Source: a virus. From it: DNA of 47,680 nt. Both the position numbers and the translations under genes were made by a program. Where the stretch lies: the IMG/VR virus record IMGVR_UViG_3300032278_000017, positions 1 to 47,680 of that record, one strand, 5' to 3'. Of this stretch, positions 42,298 to 47,406 are shown in pieces; positions within the stretch are counted from its first letter, which is position 1; every line of letters begins with the position of its first letter. The notes beneath the pieces are model-generated. The model ran no database searches, was not told where the DNA came from, and saw only the letters and a program-made list of their open reading frames with translations.

Positions 42298-42615
42298 CTA
42301 ACTAAGCAGTTGTTGGGATTCTTGAATTTCTGTATAAAAGATTATATCGGTGATAAAAGCACTAAGTTCACCAACCATTAAAAACTCATGGGCTTCTGTT
42401 TGCAAGTCAATAAGATCGCCATTTTCATTTATAGCTATTTCAACGGGATAGGAGCTAAGTGCCGAGTTAGGCCAGAGCTTATTAGGTCTGTGCGCCCAGT
42501 CATAAGTCTCTTGGGCGTTAGCCACAATGAAGGTCCATCCATTGTCGGTGCGGGAAATCTGCCCGTAAGGCGTTGTTTGAATATCCATGGGCAGCATACG
42601 TTTAGATAGCGACAT
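42298..42615 (-). CDS. Hypothetical protein (105 aa)
   Basis: Not recognised. ATG 42615 overlaps the previous gene's end by 14 bases and has GGAGG nine bases upstream. The core is beta-like (YGQISRTDNGWTFIVANAQE, VEIAINENGDLIDL). No membrane segment or catalytic motif. Confidence 0.6.
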   Translation of the reverse strand: MSLSKRMLPMDIQTTPYGQISRTDNGWTFIVANAQETYDWAHRPNKLWPNSALSSYPVEIAINENGDLIDLQTEAHEFLMVGELSAFITDIIFYTEIQESQQLLS

Positions 42616-42814
42616 CGTAAGAGGCCTCCGCACTAACAGGCTCCGTTAAAGGTGTCTGCCCAGTCTTGCTGCGTAGCAAGGTAGTGTACGATTCAACCCA
42701 AGCAAGGATTTCGCGGTCGGAGAGGTGGGCTTCAAGGATACAACGATCCAAGGCACAGAACAGAGCGCCCTTGGGTGTAAGCCGGCTGGCCGTATGCTCC
42801 TCAATAATAATCAT
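42602..42814 (-). CDS. Hypothetical protein (70 aa), first late-operon gene
   Basis: Start ATG 42814 with AAGGAG seven bases upstream. A helical protein (RLTPKGALFCALDRCILEAH, SDREILAWVESYTTLLRS) of unknown function. A promoter lies just upstream, so it heads the long leftward late operon. Confidence 0.65.
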   Translation of the reverse strand: MIIIEEHTASRLTPKGALFCALDRCILEAHLSDREILAWVESYTTLLRSKTGQTPLTEPVSAEASYDVAI

Positions 42815-42858
42815 GGTTTGCTCCTTAGAAGCGGAATTGGTCGTTTTTCTTATTTTAT

Positions 42859-42888
42859 AAAATAGTGAATGACTCATGGGTTTGTCAA
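42859..42888 (-). promoter_or_regulatory. Likely late promoter
   Basis: Minus strand TTGACA (42888-42883), 18-base spacer, TATTTT (42864-42859), then an AT-rich stretch and the AAGGAG of the 70-aa gene. No other strong promoter was noticed upstream of the structural genes, so this may drive the operon to 14091. Confidence 0.6.
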
Positions 42889-42969
42889 GTAGATCGTGAG
42901 GGTATGCTTCTAGAAGTGAATTTGAGGATTTTGCCAAAAGCATGTGCTGGTGACAAACCCGCAGTAGGC

Positions 42970-43016
42970 AAAAAAAAGATCCAAAACGGATACCCCCGCC
43001 CCCGATGGTGGGGGCG
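42970..43016 (-). terminator. Intrinsic terminator of the 106-aa gene
   Basis: Minus strand CGCCCCC, loop ACCATC, GGGGGCG (stem 42997-43003/43010-43016), then a smaller ATCC/GGAT hairpin and eight Ts (42977-42970). Confidence 0.75.
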
Positions 43017-43032
43017 AGGGGCCGCGGTGCGG

Positions 43033-43353
43033 TCAGCCGTCGATCACAACGCCACGAGGCGTCGCGCCAACCGATCCCTCGTTGAACCATTTCAGGTAAG
43101 CCTGCACCTGAGTGCGCGCGGTGTAGTAGGCGACGCCCATTTCCTGACCCGCCTTGTTGAGGTCCCGACGCGCTGGAGGCGTGCCGCCATTCTCTTCCGT
43201 CATGTTGAGGCACATCACCCAAGTCCGCGCGATCGGGTAGTCGACCGTCGAAGCGCCCCGACGGTTCTCTGGTGCCACTCGCTCTGGTGCCACGAAGGTG
43301 GCTGTGGCGGTGGCCTCTGGGGCCGTCTTCTCTGTCGGTGTCTTCTTCGCCAT
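43033..43353 (-). CDS. TARTQ-family small protein 3 (106 aa)
   Basis: Third family member, starting MAKK with AGGAG upstream. N-terminal Ala/Thr/Pro region with VAPENRRGASTVD, then the core TWVMCLNMTEE..., GVAYYTARTQVQAYLKWF, ending PRGVVIDG. It is strikingly similar to the 105-aa protein at 44532 (shared RGAST-D, YYTARTQVQAY, PRGVVI), so the two are recent duplicates in opposite orientation. GC-rich compared with most genes here. It has its own promoter and terminator, so it is a single-gene unit. Function unknown. Confidence 0.75.
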   Translation of the reverse strand: MAKKTPTEKTAPEATATATFVAPERVAPENRRGASTVDYPIARTWVMCLNMTEENGGTPPARRDLNKAGQEMGVAYYTARTQVQAYLKWFNEGSVGATPRGVVIDG

Positions 43354-43397
43354 TTTGTTGCTCCTGGTGCGTTGGCCGATTTCATTATCGACACCTA

Positions 43398-43426
43398 ATA
43401 ATCATAAAGGAGGGAGAGTGGGGCAA
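43398..43426 (-). promoter_or_regulatory. Promoter of the 106-aa gene
   Basis: Minus strand TTGCCC (43426-43421), 17-base spacer, GATTAT (43403-43398). Two palindromic operators lie 12-50 bases upstream of the -35. Confidence 0.5.
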
Positions 43427-43437
43427 GGGCAGAATGT

Positions 43438-43457
43438 GAGAAATTGACCAATTTCTC
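43438..43457. promoter_or_regulatory. Palindromic operator-like site
   Basis: GAGAAATT and AATTTCTC flank GACC: a perfect 8-bp inverted repeat just upstream of the promoter of the 106-aa gene. Confidence 0.5.
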
Positions 43458-43461
43458 GAAT

Positions 43462-43477
43462 TGTTGTCTGGACAACA
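43462..43477. promoter_or_regulatory. Operator-like palindrome TGTTGTCT-G/A-GACAACA (copy 1)
   Basis: TGTTGTCTGGACAACA, perfect apart from its centre. A second copy with a perfect centre lies at 44953. Both sit beside TARTQ-family genes. Confidence 0.6.
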
Positions 43478-43539
43478 CTTCGCACATTGGTCTCGATTAG
43501 GGGTTGACAAGCGGGCAAGGAGGACTCCGTAAACTGCCT

Positions 43540-43570
43540 CATAATTATACACTCAAGATGTATAATTATG
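43540..43570. promoter_or_regulatory. Long perfect AT-rich inverted repeat
   Basis: CATAATTATACA (43540-43551) and TGTATAATTATG (43559-43570) are exactly complementary with a 7-base loop. A TTGACA lies at 43504-43509 on the plus strand. No gene follows on that strand nearby. Operator, cruciform or RNA hairpin are possible. Confidence 0.5.
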
Positions 43571-43598
43571 CGCAGGAGCGAGTGTCCCCTTTTTGCTC

Positions 43599-43630
43599 CA
43601 TGTCAGAATGACAGCATGTCAGAATGACAG
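43599..43630. repeat. Tandem 16-bp repeat (CATGTCAGAATGACAG x2)
   Basis: Two exact copies, 43599-43614 and 43615-43630; each contains the inverted repeat TGTCA-GAA-TGACA. GGAGC at 43574 and GCTCC at 43595 precede it. A related tandem pair is at 44995-45030. Confidence 0.7.
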
Positions 43631-43672
43631 TGTCCACTTTTGGCTCCACCTCGAGGATCAGGCGCAGATTCG

Positions 43673-43764
43673 GGATTTTCAGCCGATTTTCATAATCACG
43701 GGATTTTCATCCTCAGGATTTTCTTCCGGGATTTTCTTCTTCGGGATTTTCTTCTGGGATTTTC
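43673..43764 (+). repeat. GATTTTC array A (7 copies)
   Basis: Seven GATTTTC units, six of them as GGATTTTC, all in the same orientation with irregular 4-9 base spacers. They fill the noncoding stretch between the 106-aa gene's upstream region and the terminator of the small TM genes. From 43360 to 43795 no gene was seen. Confidence 0.75.
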
Positions 43765-43795
43765 TAACACGTAAGGATCTAGATCCTCAGCAATA

Positions 43796-43823
43796 CAAAA
43801 AAAATAAGCGCCCCGAAGGGCGC
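43796..43823 (-). terminator. Intrinsic terminator of the small TM genes
   Basis: Minus strand GCGCCC-TTCG-GGGCGC (43823-43808), followed by TTATTTTTTTT. A textbook hairpin with UUCG loop. Confidence 0.85.
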
Positions 43824-43830
43824 CCACCTT

Positions 43831-43965
43831 TTATCTAAGGCGTCGCATCCGGCGCCTCTCCTCATTAACAGCCCTCTCAACCATTGCCTCATAAGATACC
43901 GCGAACCAACAGATCCCAATAAGGAAGAAAGCAACGCCGATTATAAACAATAGTAGAGTTTCCAT
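43831..43965 (-). CDS. Small membrane protein (44 aa)
   Basis: ETLLLFIIGVAFFLIGICWF forms one membrane span, then a charged, Arg-rich helix (ERAVNEERRRMRRLR). The ATG directly follows the stop of the 66-aa TM gene, and a strong terminator follows, so both form one transcript. It could be a lysis or envelope protein; function unknown. Confidence 0.6.
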   Translation of the reverse strand: METLLLFIIGVAFFLIGICWFAVSYEAMVERAVNEERRRMRRLR

Positions 43966-44166
43966 TTAGATTAGATCCCCTCTGTTGACCACAGGTGGGG
44001 GAGGAATTAGACGGCTGTTCTCTCCGCGCTCCTTATCGTACTCCTTAATCTCCCTCCACATCCACCCAATGACGCCTCCTAAGAGTATAGCTAAGATGAG
44101 AGTTACCAGAACATCTACGCCGGTGAAGGCGTTTGTGGTCATTCCTTCGATAAACGCGTTGCACAT
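43966..44166 (-). CDS. Small membrane protein (66 aa)
   Basis: One membrane span in the middle (VDVLVTLILAILLGGVIGWM), then a charged region (REIKEYDKERGENSR) and a proline-rich end (LIPPPPVV). AAAGGAG precedes the ATG. It heads a two-gene unit with the 44-aa TM protein. Pro-rich tails after a TM are seen in some spanins, but no outer partner with a lipobox was found. Confidence 0.65.
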   Translation of the reverse strand: MCNAFIEGMTTNAFTGVDVLVTLILAILLGGVIGWMWREIKEYDKERGENSRLIPPPPVVNRGDLI

Positions 44167-44211
44167 ACGTTGCTCCTTTGGTGTGAACTCGTAGTGTAAT
44201 CCTCACCCTAT

Positions 44212-44240
44212 AATATAGTGCAATCCAACTCTACGGGCAA
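44212..44240 (-). promoter_or_regulatory. Promoter of the small TM genes
   Basis: Minus strand TTGCCC (44240-44235), 17-base spacer, TATATT (44217-44212); the ribosome site AAAGGAG follows about 30 bases later. Confidence 0.65.
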
Positions 44241-44256
44241 GGGATTCTTGAACCAA

Positions 44257-44434
44257 GGATCAAGATCCGGATCTAGCTGAGGTTCATAGTGGCAATCCCG
44301 AACGAAGGATCAAGATCCGGAGCAAGAGCCGGCAATGTCGTATCGCAGCCGGCGGATGAGCACTTGCTGCACGGACTGCATAAATATAGCGCCTTTGCTC
44401 GAATGTGTCAAGGGCTCAAAGGATCAAGATCCGG
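44257..44434. repeat. GGATCAAGATCCGG repeats, cluster D (3 exact copies)
   Basis: Exact copies at 44257-44270, 44307-44320 (50 bases apart) and 44421-44434. Each holds the dyad GGATC-AA-GATCC plus GG. The stretch 44241-44447 has no gene; it lies between divergent units and contains a strong minus-strand promoter. Confidence 0.8.
44383..44411 (-). promoter_or_regulatory. Consensus promoter pointing into noncoding repeats
   Basis: Minus strand TTGACA (44411-44406), exactly 17 bases, TATATT (44388-44383). Downstream are two GGATC dyads and then the second promoter at 44240. It would give the TM genes a 200-base leader or drive a separate small RNA. Confidence 0.65.
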
Positions 44435-44447
44435 TTCTAAAGCGGGG

Positions 44448-44476
44448 TTGACTTATGGAGGATCAGTCGGTAAATT
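44448..44476 (+). promoter_or_regulatory. Promoter of the 105-aa gene
   Basis: TTGACT (44448-44453), 17-base spacer, TAAATT (44471-44476). An AGGAG lies seven bases before the ATG at 44532. A GGATC dyad ends 14 bases upstream of the -35. Confidence 0.6.
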
Positions 44477-44531
44477 TAGTCAGGTTACAGCACGAGGCTC
44501 TAACCACACTAGCAACACTAGGAGCAGCACA

Positions 44532-44849
44532 ATGGCAAAGAAGCAAGCCAAAGACGCCGCACCGCCCGCAGCAACGGCGGTCTTCGTCAAGCCGGAGACA
44601 GTCGCACCGGCGAATCGTAAGGGTGCGTCGACGATCGACAATCCGGTCGGCGAGACCTGGATCACCTGCATCAACGCTACCGCCGCAAACGATGGAGCGA
44701 TGCCGGAGCGCAAGGTGCTTAATCAGGCAGCGATGGATCGGGGAGTGGCGTACTACACGGCGCGGACACAGGTGCAAGCCTACCGCAAGTGGTTCGTCGC
44801 AGGAGCAGACCCAACTCAGGGGCTGCCGCGAGGCGTTGTCATCGGGTAA
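44532..44849 (+). CDS. TARTQ-family small protein 4 (105 aa)
   Basis: Starts MAKKQAKDAAPP at ATG 44532 with AGGAG; a longer frame upstream runs through noncoding repeats and is rejected. After an Ala/Pro-rich stretch comes VAPANRKGASTID, then TWITCINATAAND, the core GVAYYTARTQVQAYRKWF and the end PRGVVIG. It is nearly a twin of the 106-aa protein at 43033 but on the other strand. GC-rich. It has its own promoter and a large terminator hairpin. Probably abundant and nucleic-acid binding; function not known. Confidence 0.75.
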   Translation: MAKKQAKDAAPPAATAVFVKPETVAPANRKGASTIDNPVGETWITCINATAANDGAMPERKVLNQAAMDRGVAYYTARTQVQAYRKWFVAGADPTQGLPRGVVIG

Positions 44850-44863
44850 CGCACTCACCACCC

Positions 44864-44906
44864 GCTGTCAAGGGGGAGCGCTAGCACAGGCTCCCCCTTC
44901 GACAGC
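44864..44906 (+). terminator. Large terminator hairpin
   Basis: GCTGTCAAGGGGGAGC (44864-44879) pairs with GCTCCCCCTTCGACAGC (44890-44906), 16 bp with a one-base bulge. There is no U-tract, so termination may be incomplete or the stem may protect the mRNA end. Confidence 0.65.
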
Positions 44907-44915
44907 AGCCCGAGA

Positions 44916-44929
44916 GGATCAAGATCCGG
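44916..44929. repeat. GGATCAAGATCCGG copy
   Basis: Exact copy of the cluster D dyad, followed by a partial repeat (AGCTAGATCCGGAGCTAGAT). Confidence 0.75.
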
Positions 44930-44952
44930 AGCTAGATCCGGAGCTAGATTCT

Positions 44953-44968
44953 TGTTGTCTAGACAACA
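44953..44968. promoter_or_regulatory. Operator-like palindrome TGTTGTCT-A-GACAACA (copy 2)
   Basis: TGTTGTCTAGACAACA is a perfect 16-bp palindrome; it differs by one base from the site at 43462. Confidence 0.65.
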
Positions 44969-44994
44969 GTCATTTTGACAGGAGCAAAAAGGCT

Positions 44995-45030
44995 CCATGT
45001 CATCATTTTGTTCCATGTCATCATTCTGTT
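44995..45030. repeat. Tandem 18-bp repeat (CCATGTCATCATT... x2)
   Basis: CCATGTCATCATTTTGTT (44995-45012) and CCATGTCATCATTCTGTT (45013-45030), differing at one base. It follows a GGAGC...GCTCC hairpin (44981-44996), as at 43574-43630. Confidence 0.7.
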
Positions 45031-45047
45031 CCAGCAGTGGAGCAAGG

Positions 45048-45144
45048 GGATCAAGAGGATTTTCGTGATTTTCAGTTGATGATAAGGATCATGACGATTT
45101 TCGGGATTTTCAGTTTAAAGGATCAAGAACCGGATCAAGATCCT
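45048..45144 (+). repeat. Mixed GATTTTC/GGATCA array B
   Basis: Four GATTTTC units (from about 45058 to 45110) between GGATCAAG elements near 45048 and two overlapping dyads GGATCAAGAACCGG/GGATCAAGATCC at 45120-45143. The stretch 44907-45156 holds no gene. Confidence 0.7.
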
Positions 45145-45156
45145 CTTCTGGCTACA

Positions 45157-45181
45157 GAAAAGGCGCCCCGTAAAGGACGCC
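45157..45181 (-). terminator. Terminator of the leftward small-gene operon
   Basis: Minus strand GGCGTCC (45181-45175), loop, GGGGCGCC (45169-45162), followed by TTTTCTG. 7 bp with one G-U. Confidence 0.65.
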
Positions 45182-45188
45182 AGTTCTG

Positions 45189-45497
45189 CTACTCGTAGTG
45201 CGGTGTGTGCTCTGGATACGAGTAAGGAATATCGTTCCAGACCTCGGCCTGATAGTGACCCCCGCTGTAGTTAACGGATTGTATGGGGAGCCGCCCGTAA
45301 GGAATCTTACGTTGCTCATGCCGCCTGAAGGCCAGAGTTCGATTAAAGCGCCGGCTGTAATCGTACGCCTTCTCCTCATCCGAATCTGGAAAGGCCTTCA
45401 CGACCTTCATCAGGTCGCCGGTGGTGAACCACCAGCCTCCTTCCTCGGGTCCGCCGTATACTCTATCGAGTTCGAACACCGCCACGAAGATCACCAT
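45189..45497 (-). CDS. Hypothetical protein (102 aa)
   Basis: AGGAGGGC before the ATG; overlaps the 86-aa gene by seven bases. Tyr- and Arg-rich with MVIFVAVFELDRVYGG at the start and YSYPEHTPHYE at the end. Last gene of a four-gene leftward operon that is closed by a terminator. Not recognised. Confidence 0.65.
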   Translation of the reverse strand: MVIFVAVFELDRVYGGPEEGGWWFTTGDLMKVVKAFPDSDEEKAYDYSRRFNRTLAFRRHEQRKIPYGRLPIQSVNYSGGHYQAEVWNDIPYSYPEHTPHYE

Positions 45498-45751
45498 GCC
45501 CTCCTAGACTTGAGGATCTGGTTGAGCTCCTTCTTAACTCTCCTGGCTACCTCACCCCTCCACGTCGTCGCGTTACTCAAAAAGTAAGCAACCATTTGCT
45601 CACCAGTATCGGCGAAGAAGTTATCATCGATGCTATAGAGCGAGTCCATGGCATCCAGATAAGGGACTGCGGCGTAGTTTGGCTTTTTCCAGTCGCTCCT
45701 AATTTCCGAAGCGATAACGTGAATAGGCCGTTGCTCCTCAACCTGCGTCAT
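45491..45751 (-). CDS. Conserved phage small protein (86 aa)
   Basis: PIHVIASEIRSDWKKPNYAA, VPYLDAMDSLYSIDD, and TWRGEVARRVKKELNQIL are patterns I recognise from small proteins of unknown function common in phages of actinobacteria and other hosts. Probably an intracellular host-interaction protein. The ATG overlaps the upstream stop by four bases. Confidence 0.7.
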   Translation of the reverse strand: MTQVEEQRPIHVIASEIRSDWKKPNYAAVPYLDAMDSLYSIDDNFFADTGEQMVAYFLSNATTWRGEVARRVKKELNQILKSRRAW

Positions 45752-46011
45752 AAGTACCTCCTGTCCTCTGAGTTAAAAGGTGTGCTCCATTCGAGCCCCA
45801 GTACGTGCGGGAATAAGGAGCGTTCGAAGTCCGTGCCTCGCTCACAAACATGGACACGTCCGCTGCTGTTATAATGACGTGGGGCAGCGCCTCCCACGAC
45901 GACATACTCCGTCTGCTCGGAGGTAATGTGATCTCCTCGCTCCAGAACTATGCCGGTTCCCTTGCGGACAAGAATTAGCTTCCTGCCCGAGTAGTCGATA
46001 CTTTCAATCAT
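45748..46011 (-). CDS. Hypothetical protein (87 aa)
   Basis: ATG 46011 overlaps the previous stop (ATGA), with AAGGA nine bases upstream. Beta-rich (YSGRKLILVRKGTGIVLERG, TEYVVVGGAAPRHYNSSGRV). A small beta barrel is possible. Function unknown. Confidence 0.65.
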   Translation of the reverse strand: MIESIDYSGRKLILVRKGTGIVLERGDHITSEQTEYVVVGGAAPRHYNSSGRVHVCERGTDFERSLFPHVLGLEWSTPFNSEDRRYL

Positions 46012-46280
46012 GATGGGTGTCCTTGCCTCGCATTCTCGAGGGCGACGCACTCTGTGATGTTCTTCTGGGCGTCTTCGGACAGGTGCTTCCACACTTGCTC
46101 TGTACAACGAATCTGAGCGTAATCGCTAGGGGTCATCCCCCATTCGATCTGCTCTTGGGTCACTGTCGGCAGCTTATCCAGCACGCCGTACAGCTCCCGA
46201 TGCGTATCCATGGTGATTCCATCCATGGTCTCAGCTACCTGATCGGGAGTCATGAACTGCATTTCGAACGGTGCGTCCAT
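46008..46280 (-). CDS. Hypothetical protein (90 aa), first of the leftward operon
   Basis: ATG 46280 has AGGAG eight bases upstream; the longer in-frame ATG at 46316 overlaps the promoter -10 and has no ribosome site. Helical, acidic (PDQVAETMDGITMDTHREL, SEDAQKNITECVALENA). A TATATT-like -10 is at 46327-46322 but the -35 is weak. Function unknown. Confidence 0.65.
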   Translation of the reverse strand: MDAPFEMQFMTPDQVAETMDGITMDTHRELYGVLDKLPTVTQEQIEWGMTPSDYAQIRCTEQVWKHLSEDAQKNITECVALENARQGHPS

Positions 46281-46394
46281 CGTGCTACTCCTGTTGAGTG
46301 GGCTGGCTTCTTCCATGTATTAATATAACGCAATCACTCAACGGTCACCAGACCGATCAGAAAATTAGCATCTTCATGAAAAGATCGTAAGTAG

Positions 46395-46572
46395 GGATCA
46401 AGAACCGGCGCTTGATGAGGATCAAGATGCGATTCTAGATCCCCATACCTTTAGGATCAAGATGCGGATCTAGAAGCGGATCAAGAACCGCCGTTAGATC
46501 CTACCGCAATTTTCGATTTTCAGGAGCATAATATCACACGTGATTTTCAGGATCAAGATCATGCGCGTGATT
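46395..46572. repeat. Mixed GGATCAAGA/GATTTTC array C
   Basis: GGATCAAGAACCGG (46395), GGATCAAGATGCGA (46419), GGATCAAGATGCGG (46454), GGATCAAGAACCGC (46478) and GGATCAAGATCATG (46550), with CTAGATCC fragments between, and three GATTTTC units (about 46515-46572). The stretch 46328-46583 contains no gene; this is upstream of the four-gene leftward operon. Confidence 0.75.
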
Positions 46573-46583
46573 TTCAGCTAAGA

Positions 46584-46615
46584 CAAAAAAAGAGGCCCCA
46601 TCCGAAGATGGAGCC
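46584..46615 (-). terminator. Intrinsic terminator of the 157-aa gene
   Basis: Minus strand GGCTCCATC-TTCG-GATGGGGCC (46615-46594), 9 bp with a UUCG loop, followed by TCTTTTTTT. Confidence 0.85.
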
Positions 46616-46647
46616 CCCGAGAACGGCATTCAAGCCCTTCGCCGGCA

Positions 46648-47121
46648 TCAGGCGTCGGGACCGTCCTCTCCCTCTTCAGGGTGGAGAGCCTTGGGCAGCT
46701 CATCCAGGCTGAGATCCGACAAACGACGAGTACCTTTATCCGTCGCGGTGAACCAAGCCTGGAACTGAGTCCGCGCTGTGTAATACGCGATCCCTTCCTC
46801 CTGAGCCAGGGCTACAACCTCGCTCCTCTTAGCCCTGTCCTCTGGAGCGGCTCCAGCGACCACAGTGTCGCAGAGCTCCCATACTGCGGCAACAGGGGAC
46901 TCGGCCGTGGACTTTCCACGAAGAGCTGGGTCAGGGAGATTGGCTCCGGCCACGATGGCCTCATAGATCTCGGTTTTCGTCCCGCCTGCATCAATCTCGA
47001 TCTCCATCGCCGACGCTTTCTCAACCAATGCTGCTTTGGTGTGCGCCCGGATGAAATCATCAGATGGGATGGTCCGTAATTGCTTACGGATCTCGACGGG
47101 TGTTGCTACTGCATCGCTCAT
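46648..47121 (-). CDS. TARTQ-family small protein 5 with SAP/HeH-like domain (157 aa)
   Basis: Fifth family member. ATG 47121 with AAGGAG upstream. Residues ~27-62 (TKAALVEKASAMEIEIDAGG, then TKTEIYEAIV) look like a HeH/SAP/LEM-type helix-extended-helix motif, a known DNA- or RNA-binding module. The family core follows (AVWELCDTVVAG, GIAYYTARTQFQAWF), then an acidic tail (LHPEEGEDGPDA). The extra motif is the best clue that this family binds nucleic acid. Own promoter (47200) and terminator; GC-rich. Confidence 0.75.
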   Translation of the reverse strand: MSDAVATPVEIRKQLRTIPSDDFIRAHTKAALVEKASAMEIEIDAGGTKTEIYEAIVAGANLPDPALRGKSTAESPVAAVWELCDTVVAGAAPEDRAKRSEVVALAQEEGIAYYTARTQFQAWFTATDKGTRRLSDLSLDELPKALHPEEGEDGPDA

Positions 47122-47171
47122 ACTTAGGCTCCTTGCCTGTGAGAGTACGGGAGGCATTCTCCCGAAGTATA

Positions 47172-47200
47172 AAATTAACGCACTGGGGTAATATTGTCAA
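47172..47200 (-). promoter_or_regulatory. Promoter of the 157-aa gene
   Basis: Minus strand TTGACA (47200-47195), 17-base spacer, TAATTT (47177-47172). Confidence 0.65.
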
Positions 47201-47220
47201 CCCCTGATCTTAACGCCGGA

Positions 47221-47406
47221 TCATGCTGAGGTTCCCTTTCCTGTGTGGAAGCCTCTTGACCAGTACATGAACAGGTCCTTCTTGAACGCACTGTTGAAGC
47301 TAGCGCACACCTTGCCGACCTCTTCGGCCACATGGTCGCGATCGTTACTGTTCAGGTCCATCTTACTGATACTGTTTGCTAGCGCCTTAAAATGCTGAGC
47401 CGTCAT
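47221..47406 (-). CDS. Small conserved-type phage protein (61 aa)
   Basis: ATG 47406 overlaps the upstream stop by one base, and GGAGG lies close upstream; the longer ORF start at 47442 is not needed. HFKALANSISKM...VGKVCASFNSAFKKDLFMYW resembles a family of tiny helical phage proteins of unknown function (a helical N-terminal pattern MT..HF..LA). Co-translated with the 77-aa gene. Confidence 0.65.
   Translation of the reverse strand: MTAQHFKALANSISKMDLNSNDRDHVAEEVGKVCASFNSAFKKDLFMYWSRGFHTGKGTSA

Noticed and set aside
42815-43222. Long N-terminal extension of the 70-aa gene
   Set aside because: It would run through a terminator and promoter and antisense-frame the 106-aa gene; ATG 42814 has a proper AAGGAG.
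42865-43398. 177-aa plus-strand frame over the 106-aa gene
   Set aside because: Antisense to a family member with paralogs, terminator and promoter; nothing recognisable in the frame.
44455-45198. 247-aa plus-strand frame across the 105-aa gene and the repeats
   Set aside because: It overlaps a well-supported gene in another frame, continues through a terminator and repeat arrays, and its sequence is a low-complexity Arg/Gln-rich shadow.
45748-46107. 119-aa version of the 87-aa protein
   Set aside because: The extra N-terminus is Arg-rich shadow of the upstream gene; the ATG at 46011 has a ribosome site and stop/start overlap.
43673-46572. CRISPR array
   Set aside because: Repeat units are only 7-14 bases, spacing is irregular and no cas genes are present; the Cas4-like nuclease belongs with the recombination genes.
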